DNA of 64,000 bases from Marinobacter bohaiensis (GCF_003258515.1 NZ_QGEH01000001.1:558001-622000); one strand, 5' to 3'. Positions 49,236 through 59,074 are shown, counted from the stretch's first letter. Notes: a model not told the origin generated them from the letters alone. Numbers and translations: made by a program.

Positions 49236-50273
49236 ATGGCAACCTACGATTTTCTCTTCTCGTCTCTCGGGCTCAGCGAGTGGTGTTCCGAGAGTGAGAG
49301 CAGCGCGCCGACCTCCATGGCGGACCTGCTCTCCAAAACCCAGGGCAAGGAAGCCGCGACCGACACCAGCATCTGGGACCTGCCGTTCCCGTCCATGGAT
49401 GCGCTCAACAAATCCTGTTCCGCCTTTCCCCAGTCCCGGGATCTGACCCAGGGCCTGGAGCAGGGCTTCCTGAATATCAAGGACGGTCTCAGCGTCGTGC
49501 TGGACCCCATCACCCAGCCGTTGAGCTGGGCCCTGGACGGCGCCCTCTACGGCATGCTGCACACTCCCTGGTGGATCGTCATTCCGGTGCTGATGGCCAT
49601 CGTTTTCGTGGTCACCCGTTCCTGGAAACTGGTGTCGCTGGTGGCCGGGAGCATCATGCTGCTGTCGTTCATCGACTACTACGACTACGCCATGCAGACG
49701 CTCTCCATTATCTTCGTCTGCGCGTTCATCTGTGTGCTCATCGGTATTCCCATCGGCATCGCCATGTCCCGCAGCAACATGATGCAGCGGCTGACGATCC
49801 CGGTACTGGACATGCTCCAGACCCTGCCGCCGTTCGTGTACCTGATTCCGCTGATCTTCCTGTTCAGCGTGACCGAGTCCAAGCTCTACGGCATCGCCAT
49901 CATTCTTTATGCCATCGTCCCGGTGGTGCGCCTGACCAACCTGGGCATCCGCCTGGTGGACACCGATGTGATCGAGGCTGCCGATGCCTTCGGCATGACC
50001 CCGCGGCAGAAGCTGTTCAAGGTGCAGATCCCGCTGGCGCTGCCCAACATCATGGCCGGCGTGAACCAGACCATCATGATGAGCCTGGCGATGGTGGTCA
50101 TCGCTTCGCTGGTGTCCGCACCGGGCCTGGGCGTGCTGGTCCTGCGCGGTATCCGCAACCTGGAACTGGGTGTGGGGCTGGTGTCCGGCCTGGGCATCGT
50201 GATCCTGGCGGTGATCCTGGACCGGGTGACCAAGGCATCTCTGGCGCGCATCAACGCCGCCCAGTCGCAGTAG
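49236..50273 (+). CDS. proW: Glycine betaine-type ABC permease
   Basis: A 345-aa permease of the ProW type. After a long soluble N-terminus (about residues 1-105, ending LSVVLDPITQPLSWALDGAL) there are several membrane helices and the EAA-like cytoplasmic loop EAADAFGMTPRQKLFKVQIP followed by LALPNIMAGVNQTIMMSLAM. It lies 97 bp after proX and 12 bp before proV. ATG 49236 (MATYDFLFSS) is the natural start. Confidence 0.93.
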   Translation: MATYDFLFSSLGLSEWCSESESSAPTSMADLLSKTQGKEAATDTSIWDLPFPSMDALNKSCSAFPQSRDLTQGLEQGFLNIKDGLSVVLDPITQPLSWALDGALYGMLHTPWWIVIPVLMAIVFVVTRSWKLVSLVAGSIMLLSFIDYYDYAMQTLSIIFVCAFICVLIGIPIGIAMSRSNMMQRLTIPVLDMLQTLPPFVYLIPLIFLFSVTESKLYGIAIILYAIVPVVRLTNLGIRLVDTDVIEAADAFGMTPRQKLFKVQIPLALPNIMAGVNQTIMMSLAMVVIASLVSAPGLGVLVLRGIRNLELGVGLVSGLGIVILAVILDRVTKASLARINAAQSQ

Positions 50274-50285
50274 GGAGGAATCATC

Positions 50286-51341
50286 GTGTCAGAGAACATC
50301 AAGATCTCGATCAAGAACCTGTACAAGATCTTCGGCGCCGAGCCGGAGCTGGCCCTGGAGCACGTCAAGAAGGGCATGGGCAAGGCCGAACTGCAGGAAC
50401 GCTTCAATCACGTGCTGGGTCTGCGCGACATCAACATCGATATGCGCGAAGGCGAGATCACCGTGATCATGGGGCTGTCCGGGTCCGGTAAATCGACCCT
50501 GATCCGCCACGTCAACCGGCTGATCGAGCCCACCGCCGGCCAGATCGTCGCGGACGGCCAGGACGTGCTGCAGAAAAGCCAGGACGAGCTGCGCCAGATG
50601 CGCCGCGAACACATGTCGATGGTGTTCCAGAAGTTCGGTCTGCTGCCGCACCGGACCGTGCTGGAGAACGCCGGCATGGCGATGGATGTGCGCGGCGTGA
50701 CCACCCGCGACTTCGAGGCGGATGCCCGCCACTGGCTGGCCCGGGTGGGGCTGGAAGGCAACGAGGAGCAGTACCCGCACCAGCTTTCGGGTGGCATGCA
50801 GCAGCGTGTCGGCATTGCCCGGGCGCTGGTCTCCAACGCGCCCATCATGCTGATGGACGAGGCTTTCTCGGCGCTGGACCCGCTGATCCGGTCGGACATG
50901 CAGGACCTGCTGCTGGAACTGCAGGAAGAGCTGCACAAGACCATCGTGTTCATCACCCACGATCTGGACGAGGCGCTCAAGCTGGCGGACCACCTGGTGA
51001 TCCTCAAGGACGGCGAGGTGGTGCAGCAGGGCGATCCGCAGCACATCCTGATGAACCCGAACGATCCCTACATCGTCGACTTCATCTCCGACATCAATCG
51101 CGCCCGCGTGCTGCGCGTGCGTTCGGTGATGACACCGGGGCTGCCTGCCGGCGATGGCTTTGCCGGCGACCTGGTCGAGACCGACAACCTGGAGTCCGTG
51201 CTGGGCCGTTCCGGCGGTGACACCAGCCTGAGCTTCCGGGTGGTGCGGGACGGCGAGCCGGTCGGCACCCTCGATATGAAGGACCTCACCCGGGCGCTGG
51301 TGCCCACCTCCGCTTCGGAGGAACGCACCCAGGCCCGATAG
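50286..51341 (+). CDS. proV: Glycine betaine-type ABC ATPase
   Basis: A 351-aa ATPase of the ProV type. Walker A is GLSGSGKST, the signature is LSGGMQQRVGIARAL, and Walker B is IMLMDEAFSALD. The C-terminal 80 residues form the extra domain typical of ProV (here degenerate relative to a CBS pair). It starts with GTG 50286 after GGAGGAATC. Last gene of the operon. Confidence 0.94.
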   Translation: MSENIKISIKNLYKIFGAEPELALEHVKKGMGKAELQERFNHVLGLRDINIDMREGEITVIMGLSGSGKSTLIRHVNRLIEPTAGQIVADGQDVLQKSQDELRQMRREHMSMVFQKFGLLPHRTVLENAGMAMDVRGVTTRDFEADARHWLARVGLEGNEEQYPHQLSGGMQQRVGIARALVSNAPIMLMDEAFSALDPLIRSDMQDLLLELQEELHKTIVFITHDLDEALKLADHLVILKDGEVVQQGDPQHILMNPNDPYIVDFISDINRARVLRVRSVMTPGLPAGDGFAGDLVETDNLESVLGRSGGDTSLSFRVVRDGEPVGTLDMKDLTRALVPTSASEERTQAR

Positions 51342-51389
51342 GGGCGAGCGACGGCCGGTTCGTCCGATCGCGGCCGTGTGGCGCGGCCA

Positions 51390-52175
51390 TCAAAGCCCGT
51401 AGCGTGCCTCGATCGCCTGGACGGTGCCGTCCTGGCGAGCGTCGTCCAGGGCTTCCTGCAGGCGGGCGACCCGGGCTGGGTCCGTCTGCTTGCTGATGGC
51501 GAGATAGAAAGGCGTCTCGCCGAACGACAGCACTGGCCGGAGCCCGGTGATGCCCGCTTCCTGTTCGGCAATCAGCGGGCCGGTCAAACCATCGGTGGCC
51601 CAGAGGTCGATCTGGCCCTGGGCCAGCCGCAACGGGTTCTGGCGGTCGATACCCGAGGTGATCACGTCCAGGCCCTGCTCCGACAGGTACTTGCTGATAA
51701 TCCCGCCCTTGTAGCCTCCGATCTTCAGCCCGCGGGCGTTGTCCAGCGTGGCCAGGGTCCGCGTCGAATCGGGCGCGGCAAACAGCGTCCAGCGCATTTG
51801 CGCCAGCGGGCCGACCCACTGGAAGCTGTCCTCGCGCTCGGCGTTGCGGGCGGTGCAGAACAGGGCGTGGTCGGCGTGTTCCTGGACCCACTTGTAGCCG
51901 AAGTTCCACTCGCGGATCTTCATGGCGTAGCTGTAACCGGCTCGCGCCATGATGACTTTGACGATATCCGTACACAGCCCGCCGATGTCCTCCGCCTTGT
52001 GGGCGTAACTCTGACCGGACTGGGAAATGCTGTAGGGCGGGTAGTTGTCGGTGAAGATGTGGAAATCCACGGCCGCCCGGGTGGGCGAGGCCGCCAACAG
52101 GGCCAGCAGCAGGGAAGCCGGCCGCAGCCAGCGGGACAGACGTGTCGCGGCGGGGCGGTACGTCGCTTTGGGCAT
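51390..52175 (-). CDS. Periplasmic solute-binding-like protein (SBP_bac_3 type)
   Basis: A 261-aa protein with signal peptide (LRPASLLLALLAASPTRA-A). SBP_bac_3-like features are FTDNYPPYSIS, DIGGLCTDIVKVIMARAGYS and a C-terminal LQEALDDARQDGTVQAIEAR helix. No permease is linked. It lies 118 bp downstream of the chemoreceptor gene on the same strand, so it may deliver a ligand to it; this is inference. Confidence 0.85.
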   Translation of the reverse strand: MPKATYRPAATRLSRWLRPASLLLALLAASPTRAAVDFHIFTDNYPPYSISQSGQSYAHKAEDIGGLCTDIVKVIMARAGYSYAMKIREWNFGYKWVQEHADHALFCTARNAEREDSFQWVGPLAQMRWTLFAAPDSTRTLATLDNARGLKIGGYKGGIISKYLSEQGLDVITSGIDRQNPLRLAQGQIDLWATDGLTGPLIAEQEAGITGLRPVLSFGETPFYLAISKQTDPARVARLQEALDDARQDGTVQAIEARYGL

Positions 52176-52293
52176 GGGTGTGTTCCTCCGGGTCGGGCTT
52201 GTCGAATCCGTTTCGACCGACCGCCGGCGCCGCCGACGATCGGATGACCGTATCGTTTCCTGGTTGCTCAGGGAGCGGATGAAAGGGGCCTCC

Positions 52294-54240
52294 TCAGGTC
52301 CTGAAGCGCTGCACCAGGCCGTTGAGCTCGTCGGACAGCGTGGTCAGGCTTCTGGCATCGCCGCTGGTGGCCTGGGCCAGTTCGGCCACCTGCTGGGCAT
52401 CGCCGTGGATGTGGCTGATGTGCTGGTTGATGTCTTCCGCCACCTGATGCTGCTCCTCCGCCGCCGTGGCGATCTGGGTGTTCATGTCCCGGATCACGTC
52501 CACCGATTCGCGGATGCGCTCGAAGCTCTCGCGGGTGAGGTTGATCTGGCTGACCGTTTCCCGGGACACATCCAGGCTGGCGTCCATTTGTTGGGCCATG
52601 TCGTGGGTGCGCGCGAGCAGGTTGCCCAGCAGGGTGTCGATTTCGGTGGTGGAGTCCGAGGTGCGTGCTGCCAAAGAGCGAACCTCCTCGGCCACCACGG
52701 CAAAGCCGCGCCCCTGCTCGCCGGCCCGGGCGGCCTCGATGGCCGCGTTCAGGGCCAGCAGATTGGTCTGTTCGGCGATGCCGCGAATGGTGTCGAGGAT
52801 GGACTGGATCGCGCTGCTCTCATTGGCCAGTTGGCGCATGGACTCCGCGGAGCTCTCGATTTCGCCGCTGAGCCGGTCGACGCTGCTGACCGCCGCGTCG
52901 ATCTGGCGCTGGCCGTCGTGGGCCTGACTCTGGCCGGTTTCGGCCGAGGTGGCGGCCTGGGTGCAGGACTTGGCCACTTCGTTGGAGGTGGCGACCATCT
53001 CGTGGAAAGCCGTGGACACCATCTCCACCGCTTCGCGCTGACGTGAGGCGGCTTCGGCCATCTTCACCGAGACGCCGGTGGAGTGATCCGAGGTGCTGTT
53101 GATCTGCGCGGCCGCGTGGCCGATGCGTTGCACCAGATCCCGGATGGAGCCCAGGAACTGGTTGAACCAGCCCGCCAGATTGGCGGTTTCGTCGCGTCCA
53201 CGCACGGGCAGGTCGGTGGTCAGGTCGCCTTCGCCCTGGGCAATGCCCTCCAGTCCCTGGGTCACCGCGCGGATCGGCCGCACGATCATATTGGCGAAGA
53301 AGGCGCCGACCACCGCAAACAGCAACGCCAGACCCGCCGCCATGCCGACGATCAGCCAGGTCAGGTGGGTCGCGCTGCTCATCACCTCATCCTGCTGGAT
53401 CAGTCCGATAAAACGCCAGCCGAGGGCGTCCGACGACCAGACGTTGGCCATGTAACGCTCGCCGTCGATCTCCAGCGACACCAGGCCCGGTTTGGCGTCC
53501 ACCAGGGGCGCGTAATCGTCGCCGATGGCTCCGAGCTGCTTGAAGTTGTGGTCCGGCTCGCGCGGATCCACCAGTACGTTGCCGTTGCCCTCCACCAGCA
53601 TCAGGTAGCCGCTCTCGCCCAGCCTGATCTGCTTGACGATGTCGGTGAGCTGTTTGAGGGAGACATCGATGTTGACCACGCCCCCGTTGTGCCCGAGATC
53701 GTTGCCGAAGGTGCGTACCGTGCTGATCAGCGACACGTCATCCGCCGCCCAGTAGTAAGCGTTGGTGCGGAAGGTTTCACCGGGTTTGGCCATGGCGCTC
53801 TGGTACCAGGGGCGTGAGCGCGGATCGTAGTCGCTGAGCTCGCCACCCGGCCAGAACAGGTAGCCACCATCCCTGACGCCCAGCTGGATGTAGGCGTACG
53901 CCGGATGGCTCTGCGCCAGCTCGTCGAACAGTTGGAAGATGTCGGCGTCCTGTTCGCCTGGAGGCCGCTGCGCGGCGTCCTTGTCGAGGTAACGCTTGAG
54001 GCCGCCTTCATGGATGTTTTCCAGCAACGGATGCTGGGCGAGGTAGTTCACATTCTGTTCGATAGCCTGGAAGAACAACGTCATGGCGTTGTCCACTTGC
54101 CGGATCTCCCGGCTGCTGCTATCGAGGAAACCCTGCCGCGCCTCGTCGCGCAGGCTCATCACAATCAATACGGCCACCAGGATCAACGGCACACAGGCGA
54201 TCACCGAGAAGGCCAGGGTCAGTTTCTGCTTGATATTCAT
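52294..54240 (-). CDS. Methyl-accepting chemotaxis protein with dCache-type sensor
   Basis: A 648-aa chemoreceptor. Membrane helix 1 is near residues 8-30 ([20 protein letters not shown]). The periplasmic region (about 31-275) has a dCache-like pattern ([18 protein letters not shown], then [14 protein letters not shown], the latter characteristic of amine/amino-acid Cache domains). Helix 2 ([20 protein letters not shown]) is followed by HAMP, then a kinase-control domain whose hairpin tip contains [20 protein letters not shown]. It has no C-terminal pentapeptide. The DxRxRPWY segment favours amine or amino-acid ligands, which suits the neighbouring osmolyte and solute-binding genes. Confidence 0.93.
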   Translation of the reverse strand: MNIKQKLTLAFSVIACVPLILVAVLIVMSLRDEARQGFLDSSSREIRQVDNAMTLFFQAIEQNVNYLAQHPLLENIHEGGLKRYLDKDAAQRPPGEQDADIFQLFDELAQSHPAYAYIQLGVRDGGYLFWPGGELSDYDPRSRPWYQSAMAKPGETFRTNAYYWAADDVSLISTVRTFGNDLGHNGGVVNIDVSLKQLTDIVKQIRLGESGYLMLVEGNGNVLVDPREPDHNFKQLGAIGDDYAPLVDAKPGLVSLEIDGERYMANVWSSDALGWRFIGLIQQDEVMSSATHLTWLIVGMAAGLALLFAVVGAFFANMIVRPIRAVTQGLEGIAQGEGDLTTDLPVRGRDETANLAGWFNQFLGSIRDLVQRIGHAAAQINSTSDHSTGVSVKMAEAASRQREAVEMVSTAFHEMVATSNEVAKSCTQAATSAETGQSQAHDGQRQIDAAVSSVDRLSGEIESSAESMRQLANESSAIQSILDTIRGIAEQTNLLALNAAIEAARAGEQGRGFAVVAEEVRSLAARTSDSTTEIDTLLGNLLARTHDMAQQMDASLDVSRETVSQINLTRESFERIRESVDVIRDMNTQIATAAEEQHQVAEDINQHISHIHGDAQQVAELAQATSGDARSLTTLSDELNGLVQRFRT

Positions 54241-54484
54241 TATTCACGCTTCTCCAGCACGACAACACAACGCTCAAGAGAGACTACAGCTATTACGGTA
54301 ATATGGTATACCAAAAATGTTGACAATATGTATCGAAATTAGCGGGGCTGTTGAAGTCAGGCTGTGATGGGCGTTCTGAACATGGCGGCGGGCGTCCCGG
54401 ACGGGTCAGTCCCGGGACAGTACCGGTAGGCTTGGGGAATAGCCCGAGGCCGCGTCCTGGCGGCTCCGGGGTTCGAAAGCTGTC

Positions 54485-55393
54485 TTAGCTCAGGTGTTCG
54501 GCGAAGAAGTCCAGCGTCCGCGACCAGGCCAGCTCCGCTTCCTCTTGCGAATAGCGGGCGGTGGAGTCGTTGTGGAAGCCGTGGTTGACGCCGTCGTAGG
54601 TGTGCGCGGTGTAGTCCACGCCATGAGTCTTCAGGTTGGCTTCGTAATCCGGCCAGGTGGCGTTGACCCGATTGTCGAGGCCGGCGAAGTGCAGCATCAG
54701 CGGGGCGCGGATTCCGCTTTGCAGGGAGGCGTCGGCGGGGGTGCCGTAGAAGGGAACGGCGGCGTCCAGGTCGTCGCCCAGGGTGGCGGCGAGCATGTTG
54801 GAGATGTAACCGCCGAAACAGAAGCCGACAGCGCCCAGCTTGCCGTTGCTGAGTTCATGGGCCCTGAGGAAGCGGGCTGCGGCGATGAAGTCTTCCTCGA
54901 TCCTGGCCCGGTCGAGGCTTGCCTGCAGGGCGCGCCCTTCGTCGTCGTTTCCCGGGTAGCCGCCGACCGGATACAGCGCATCCGGCGCGAAAGCCACATA
55001 GCCCTTGATGGCCAGGCGCCGCGCCACGTCCTCGATGTATGGATTCAGGCCCCGGTTCTCGTGGGCCACCAGCACCACCGGCGCCGTTCCCGCGAGAGCC
55101 TCGGGCACTACGAGGTAGCCGCGCCCCTCACCATGGCCCAGCGGCGACGGGAACAGGGTGTAGGTCGCGGTGATCCGGTCGTCGTTGAACGACACCTGTT
55201 CCGCCTCAGCGTAGTTGGGCATCAGCGCCGAGGTCAGCGCGCTCATGCTGAAGCCCAGCGCCGTCAGGGTACCGAGCTTGTTGATGAAGGTCCGGCGATC
55301 CATCAGCCCGTGGGCATAGGCGTCGTACCAATCGAAGGCTTCCTGCGGAATAGGGCGGGGGCCTTTGGCGGAAGGCGAATGCCGGGTTGTCAT
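54485..55393 (-). CDS. Tat-exported dienelactone hydrolase-family protein
   Basis: A 302-aa protein. A twin-arginine-type signal starts at residues 31-34 (MDRRTFINKLGTLTALGFSM). The DLH core has Cys192 as nucleophile (GFCFGGY), Asp240 and His271 (VNHGFHND), plus the E112 region (HENRGLNPYIEDVARR). Related E. coli YghX has the same architecture. Substrates may be dienelactones or other esters; unknown here. Start ATG 55393 has AAAGGAATC upstream. Confidence 0.88.
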   Translation of the reverse strand: MTTRHSPSAKGPRPIPQEAFDWYDAYAHGLMDRRTFINKLGTLTALGFSMSALTSALMPNYAEAEQVSFNDDRITATYTLFPSPLGHGEGRGYLVVPEALAGTAPVVLVAHENRGLNPYIEDVARRLAIKGYVAFAPDALYPVGGYPGNDDEGRALQASLDRARIEEDFIAAARFLRAHELSNGKLGAVGFCFGGYISNMLAATLGDDLDAAVPFYGTPADASLQSGIRAPLMLHFAGLDNRVNATWPDYEANLKTHGVDYTAHTYDGVNHGFHNDSTARYSQEEAELAWSRTLDFFAEHLS

Positions 55394-55477
55394 GATTCCT
55401 TTCTCCATGCGGACCGGGGGGAATGCCGTCAAGCGCGGCTTCTTCAGTGTAGGTGCAAACCGGGTGGTTATGGGGCG

Positions 55478-55831
55478 CTAGTCGCCGTGCACCAGAATAT
55501 TAACCAGCCGCCCGAACGGATCGCGGACAAAGAACCGGCGCACGCCCCAGGGTTCGCTAACCGGGCCGTATTCGATGGGCACATCGGCGGCCTGGAATCG
55601 GGCCCGGGCGGTGTCGAGGTCGTCCACTTCGATGGACAGGTCCGGCACCGGCGTGCCCGAACCGCCTTCACGGCCGAAGCTGAGCTGAACCATCATCTTT
55701 TCCTGTGATCCATAGGTCTGGAACCAGCCGTGATCCATCAGCCGTTCCAGCCCCAGGATGTCGCCGTAGAAGGCCTGGGCGGCGTCGAAGTCCGCTGTGG
55801 TGATGTTGGCCATGATGCGTCGGACTTTCAT
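55478..55831 (-). CDS. VOC (glyoxalase/bleomycin-resistance)-family protein
   Basis: A 117-aa VOC protein: MKVRRIMANITTADFDAAQA, then AFYGDILGLE, and a late acidic metal-type region FFVRDPFGRLVNIL. Members include glyoxalases, dioxygenases and antibiotic-binding proteins; no specific role is shown. Start ATG 55831 is preceded by AGGGAGGAACG. The longer frame to 55903 lacks support. Confidence 0.88.
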   Translation of the reverse strand: MKVRRIMANITTADFDAAQAFYGDILGLERLMDHGWFQTYGSQEKMMVQLSFGREGGSGTPVPDLSIEVDDLDTARARFQAADVPIEYGPVSEPWGVRRFFVRDPFGRLVNILVHGD

Positions 55832-55909
55832 TCGTTCCTCCCTGAGCGATCGTTCTGTTGATGGATCTCCCCGGCAGTGTAGACGAGCAACACTCGTTGC
55901 CAATGGCCA

Positions 55910-56242
55910 TCAGCTACCGCGGGGAGCAAACATGATGATGGCCATCCCGAGTAGCGCGACGGCGGAACCCACCAGATCCCAGACCGTCGGGCGAATGCCG
56001 TCCACCGCCCACAGCCACAGGATAGCCATGAAAATGTAGACGCCGCCGTAGGCCGCGTAGACCCGTCCCGCCGCGGTCGGATGCAGTGACAGCAGCCAGG
56101 CGAAGGCCGCCAGGCTGAGGGCGCCCGGTACCAGCAGCCAGATGCTCCGGCCTTCGCGCAGCCAGAGGTAGGGCAGGTAGCAGCCAACAATTTCGGCCAG
56201 GGCGGTGACCAGGAACAGGGCGAGGGTTTTCAGTTCAGGCAA
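55910..56242 (-). CDS. ynfA: YnfA-family membrane protein (TTG start)
   Basis: A 110-aa, four-helix inner-membrane protein of the UPF0060/YnfA family (SMR-related): [40 protein letters not shown] and [20 protein letters not shown] are highly typical. The only start that keeps the first helix intact is TTG at 56242, with GGAG upstream, so a TTG start is inferred. The physiological role is uncertain; some members are linked to multidrug efflux. Confidence 0.88.
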   Translation of the reverse strand: MPELKTLALFLVTALAEIVGCYLPYLWLREGRSIWLLVPGALSLAAFAWLLSLHPTAAGRVYAAYGGVYIFMAILWLWAVDGIRPTVWDLVGSAVALLGMAIIMFAPRGS

Positions 56243-56373
56243 CGGCGGATCTCCGGGTTCGGGCGAGCGTCATGCGGTTGAGCATACACGATGGTGCCGG
56301 CTCTATGATTTTCCCCGTGATGCTGCTAGTAATGGCTGACGCCCAAATCCGAAGACAGAATAAGGACGTTAGA

Positions 56374-56769
56374 ATGCGACGAGTTCCGGGAAAATGGATT
56401 GCCACACTCCTGTTGTTGGGCACGACCACCGCGATCCAGGCGGGCCCTCTGTGCGACGCCAGGGAGGCCAACGTACAGAGCCAGCTGGACGCCGCCCGGC
56501 AGCAGGGCAACGCTCACCGCATCGACGGCCTGGAGCAGGCGCTGGCGAGCATCCAGACGCATTGCCGCGACCAGGATCTCCTGGAAGATGCCGAGGACGA
56601 ACTCCGCGAGAGCATGGACGAAGTGGACGAGCGTCAGCGGGAGCTGGAAGAGGCCCTGGAAGAGGGCGACCGCGACAAGATCGAAAAACGCCGCGACAAA
56701 CTGCAGGAAGCGACCGCGGAGCTTGAGGCGCATACGCGGGAACTGGAGGCGCTGCGGGGCAAACTGTAA
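56374..56769 (+). CDS. DUF1090 (YqjC-like) periplasmic protein
   Basis: A 131-aa protein with signal peptide (KWIATLLLLGTTTAIQA) and the DUF1090 pattern: GPLCDAREANVQSQLDAARQ with the first Cys, then ASIQTHCRDQDLLEDAEDEL with the second. The remainder is strongly predicted coiled coil (REREL.. pattern: RQRELEEALEEGDRDKIEKR). E. coli YqjC is a small periplasmic protein of unknown role. Start ATG 56374; converges on the next gene. Confidence 0.85.
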   Translation: MRRVPGKWIATLLLLGTTTAIQAGPLCDAREANVQSQLDAARQQGNAHRIDGLEQALASIQTHCRDQDLLEDAEDELRESMDEVDERQRELEEALEEGDRDKIEKRRDKLQEATAELEAHTRELEALRGKL

Positions 56770-56771
56770 TG

Positions 56772-57083
56772 TCAGTCGGGCGTTGAGCGTTGTTCAGCGC
56801 CGCGGTCCAGCCGCTGTCGATTCCCCGCCAGAAATCCCAGCCCTTCCCCGTCGGGTGCCGGGCACGACTGCGCATCCGGCCGGCCGAGATGCGCCTGAAA
56901 CGCCGCCGTCAGGTACACCGTCAACTCACATTGGACACCGCCGGATTGGTGCCGGTAGCCGGCCGCCATGTCCGGCGGCTGACCGGCCTGCCGGTAGACA
57001 GCGGACAGCGTCTCCTCCAGCTCGCTCAAACGCGGCTGGGCCAGCAGGGCGTCCCCCAGGGGGATGGCGTACCAGTCGGTCAC
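56772..57083 (-). CDS. Hypothetical protein, 103 aa, GTG start
   Basis: A soluble protein downstream of regA (32-bp gap). A GGAGAGG site and GTG at 57083 give MTDWYAIPLGDALLAQPRLS; a longer frame to 57122 exists. It has a plausible helix ELEETLSAVYRQAGQPPDM and one Cys pair region (GGVQCELTVY, SCPAPDGEG). I do not recognise the family; it may be the last gene of the regBA transcript. Confidence 0.55.
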   Translation of the reverse strand: MTDWYAIPLGDALLAQPRLSELEETLSAVYRQAGQPPDMAAGYRHQSGGVQCELTVYLTAAFQAHLGRPDAQSCPAPDGEGLGFLAGNRQRLDRGAEQRSTPD

Positions 57084-57114
57084 GGGCCTCTCCTTCGGTC
57101 GGTGTTGCTTCTGT

Positions 57115-57648
57115 CTACTCACGCCACAGCGAATGCTTGTTCAGTTTGCGCTGCAGGGTGCGGCGATGCATGTTCAGCGCGCGGGCGGTGGCCGAGACGT
57201 TGCCCTGGTTGGCGTTCAGCACGCGCTGGATGTGCTCCCACTCCATCTCCTGGATCGATGGCGGCAGGTCGCGCAGGGGGCGCGGTGCCTTGAGTTCGTC
57301 GAAGCCGGCGATCAGTTGCGTGGCGGTTACCGGCTTGCACAGGTAGTTGACGGCGCCGCGCCGGATGGCCTCGACCGCCGTGGCAATACTCCCGTAACCG
57401 GTCAGCACCAGCACTTTCATGCGCGGATTGCGCGACAGCAGTTCCGGCAACAGGCGCAGGCCACTCTCGCCGGCCAGGTTCAGGTCCAGGACGCACCGGG
57501 TGAAGGCGTGCTCCGCCGTTTTCACGATGGCAGCGTCCGGCGTGTGCGCGATGGCGCTGTTCACGCCGTGGCGTTTCAGTGAGCGCTGCAGCACCTGCAG
57601 GAAAGCGTCGTCGTCATCGACGAGCAGCCAGTTGGGGGATTCGTCCAT
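57115..57648 (-). CDS. regA: RegA/PrrA/RoxR-type response regulator
   Basis: A 177-aa response regulator. Receiver: acidic pocket VDDDD (11-14), phosphoacceptor D55 (CVLDLNLAGESG), K105 (NYLCKPV). A linker leads to a Fis-type C-terminal HTH (NVSATARALNMHRRTLQRKL), the arrangement of RegA/PrrA/ActR/RoxR. These regulators act under low oxygen or altered redox on respiration genes. It follows regB without gap (stop TGA and start ATG adjacent). Confidence 0.93.
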   Translation of the reverse strand: MDESPNWLLVDDDDAFLQVLQRSLKRHGVNSAIAHTPDAAIVKTAEHAFTRCVLDLNLAGESGLRLLPELLSRNPRMKVLVLTGYGSIATAVEAIRRGAVNYLCKPVTATQLIAGFDELKAPRPLRDLPPSIQEMEWEHIQRVLNANQGNVSATARALNMHRRTLQRKLNKHSLWRE

Positions 57649-58905
57649 TCAGTCTCCGTGCGGCGCGTGGGGCAGTTCGATGATCATGGTTGTACCCCGG
57701 GGTGTCGATATGGCCTTGAGGGTTCCCCCCAGACGCTGGATGGTGGCGTTGGAGAGGAGCAGCCCCACCCCCAGGCCCTGCTCGGACCGGACGACATCGT
57801 TGCCCAGGCCGGCCTCATCCAGCCGGTCCGATCCGCTGCCCCGGTCCTCCACCACGATCGCCACCGCCGATTCCCCGGTTTCCCGAACACTGACCGCGAC
57901 CCAGTCGGGGCTGGCGGAAAGCGCATTGTCCACCAGGTTGAGTATGGCCTGATCGAGCGTCGCGTCCACGGCAATCGCCGTCGTCGGGAAGGGGCGACGC
58001 CACTCAATGGTGCCGGAGGGCCACAGCAGGGTGGCGGATTCCATCAGCCGGGCCATCCAGCGATCAGCGCCGATGCGTTCCGTGCGGGCCGAGCGGACCT
58101 GCACGGCGGCGTCGGAAAGCTGTTGGAGGTGATCGCAGCACAGGTTGATCTGCTGTTCCATGAGGTCCAGGTCTTCGCGGTCGCTGTGCGGGGGCCGGTT
58201 GGCACGCATTTCCTCAATCAGCAGCGCGACGGTGTTCAACGGAGTGCCCAGACGATGGGCCACGCCGGCGGCGGAAAGCCCCAGCGCGATGACCTGCTCG
58301 TCTCGAAGCCGCGCTTCACGGGTGCGGGACAGCTGAGTCTGCTGCTCCCGGATCTGCCGGACCAGGGCGCCCACCACCAGCAGCAGGATCACGGCGGTCA
58401 GCGCGAACGCCACGCCCATACCCAACAGGTGCAACTGCGCCAGATCGCCGCTGTGATGGTGCCCGGCCATTGATGACGGCCAGCGCATCTGCACCGCGTA
58501 GGCGAGGATGCCGATCAGGGTCAGACCGATACCCTGGCGCAGGGGCAGCAGCACGATGCCCACGGCGATGGGGAGCAGCAGCAGGGACGTCAGGGGATTG
58601 GCGTAGCCACCGGTGAGCAACAGCCAGCCGGCGATCAGCGCCAGATCGGTCACCAGGGATGCGCCGACAACCCAGGCGGTGGTGGGCGGGCGCCGCACGA
58701 ACCAGGTGTAGCTCAGCGCCGAGAACGCCGCGTAGAGCGCACACAGCATCAGCGCCGACAGGGTGAAGTAGCGCGGCACGACGGTGTGCGTCACGACCAG
58801 GGTGACCAGTTGCATCCCCACCACCGACAGACGCATGGCCAGGAGGTAACGGGAGGCGCGCCGGTAGCCGCTTTGCGATTGAGTGAGCCATTCCATGGCC
58901 GGCAT
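57649..58905 (-). CDS. regB: RegB/PrrB/RoxS-type redox sensor kinase with atypical H-box
   Basis: A 418-aa membrane sensor kinase. About six helices precede the kinase; the ubiquinone-linked GG-xx-NP motif is GGYANPLTSLLLLP (residues 99-112). The H-box is AGVAHRLGTPLNT with H217, but the residue after His is R218 (codon at 58252-58254) where the family usually has Glu (HELGTP). The N-box (ILNLVDNALSAS), D-box (VVEDRGSGSD) and G2 (GLGVGLLLSNATIQRLGG) look normal. A vicinal CC (residues about 252-253, NLCCDHLQQL) occupies the position of the redox-sensitive Cys region. Start ATG 58905; ATG 58896 is alternative. Confidence 0.92.
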   Translation of the reverse strand: MPAMEWLTQSQSGYRRASRYLLAMRLSVVGMQLVTLVVTHTVVPRYFTLSALMLCALYAAFSALSYTWFVRRPPTTAWVVGASLVTDLALIAGWLLLTGGYANPLTSLLLLPIAVGIVLLPLRQGIGLTLIGILAYAVQMRWPSSMAGHHHSGDLAQLHLLGMGVAFALTAVILLLVVGALVRQIREQQTQLSRTREARLRDEQVIALGLSAAGVAHRLGTPLNTVALLIEEMRANRPPHSDREDLDLMEQQINLCCDHLQQLSDAAVQVRSARTERIGADRWMARLMESATLLWPSGTIEWRRPFPTTAIAVDATLDQAILNLVDNALSASPDWVAVSVRETGESAVAIVVEDRGSGSDRLDEAGLGNDVVRSEQGLGVGLLLSNATIQRLGGTLKAISTPRGTTMIIELPHAPHGD

Positions 58906-58953
58906 TCTAGCCGGTTTGCGCGGTCAGGGGCGCGTCCGGTGTTGGCCCCGCGC

Positions 58954-58968
58954 GCGACATGATGTCGC
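58954..58968. promoter_or_regulatory. Palindrome GCGACAT-G-ATGTCGC upstream of regB
   Basis: Perfect 7-bp arms, 49 bp before the regB ATG. The flanking GGCGC on the right is also shared with the copy at 59605. It fits the degenerate GCG...CGC type of RegA/PrrA site, suggesting autoregulation. Confidence 0.6.
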
Positions 58969-59074
58969 AGGCGCGCTGGAGCGGTTGTGCCCGGGAGATC
59001 CGGATATTCATCCGCCGACAGCGCTGCCTTAGCCGTGGAGGGCGGACCCGGGCCCTGTGGTCCGGCCATTGGCC

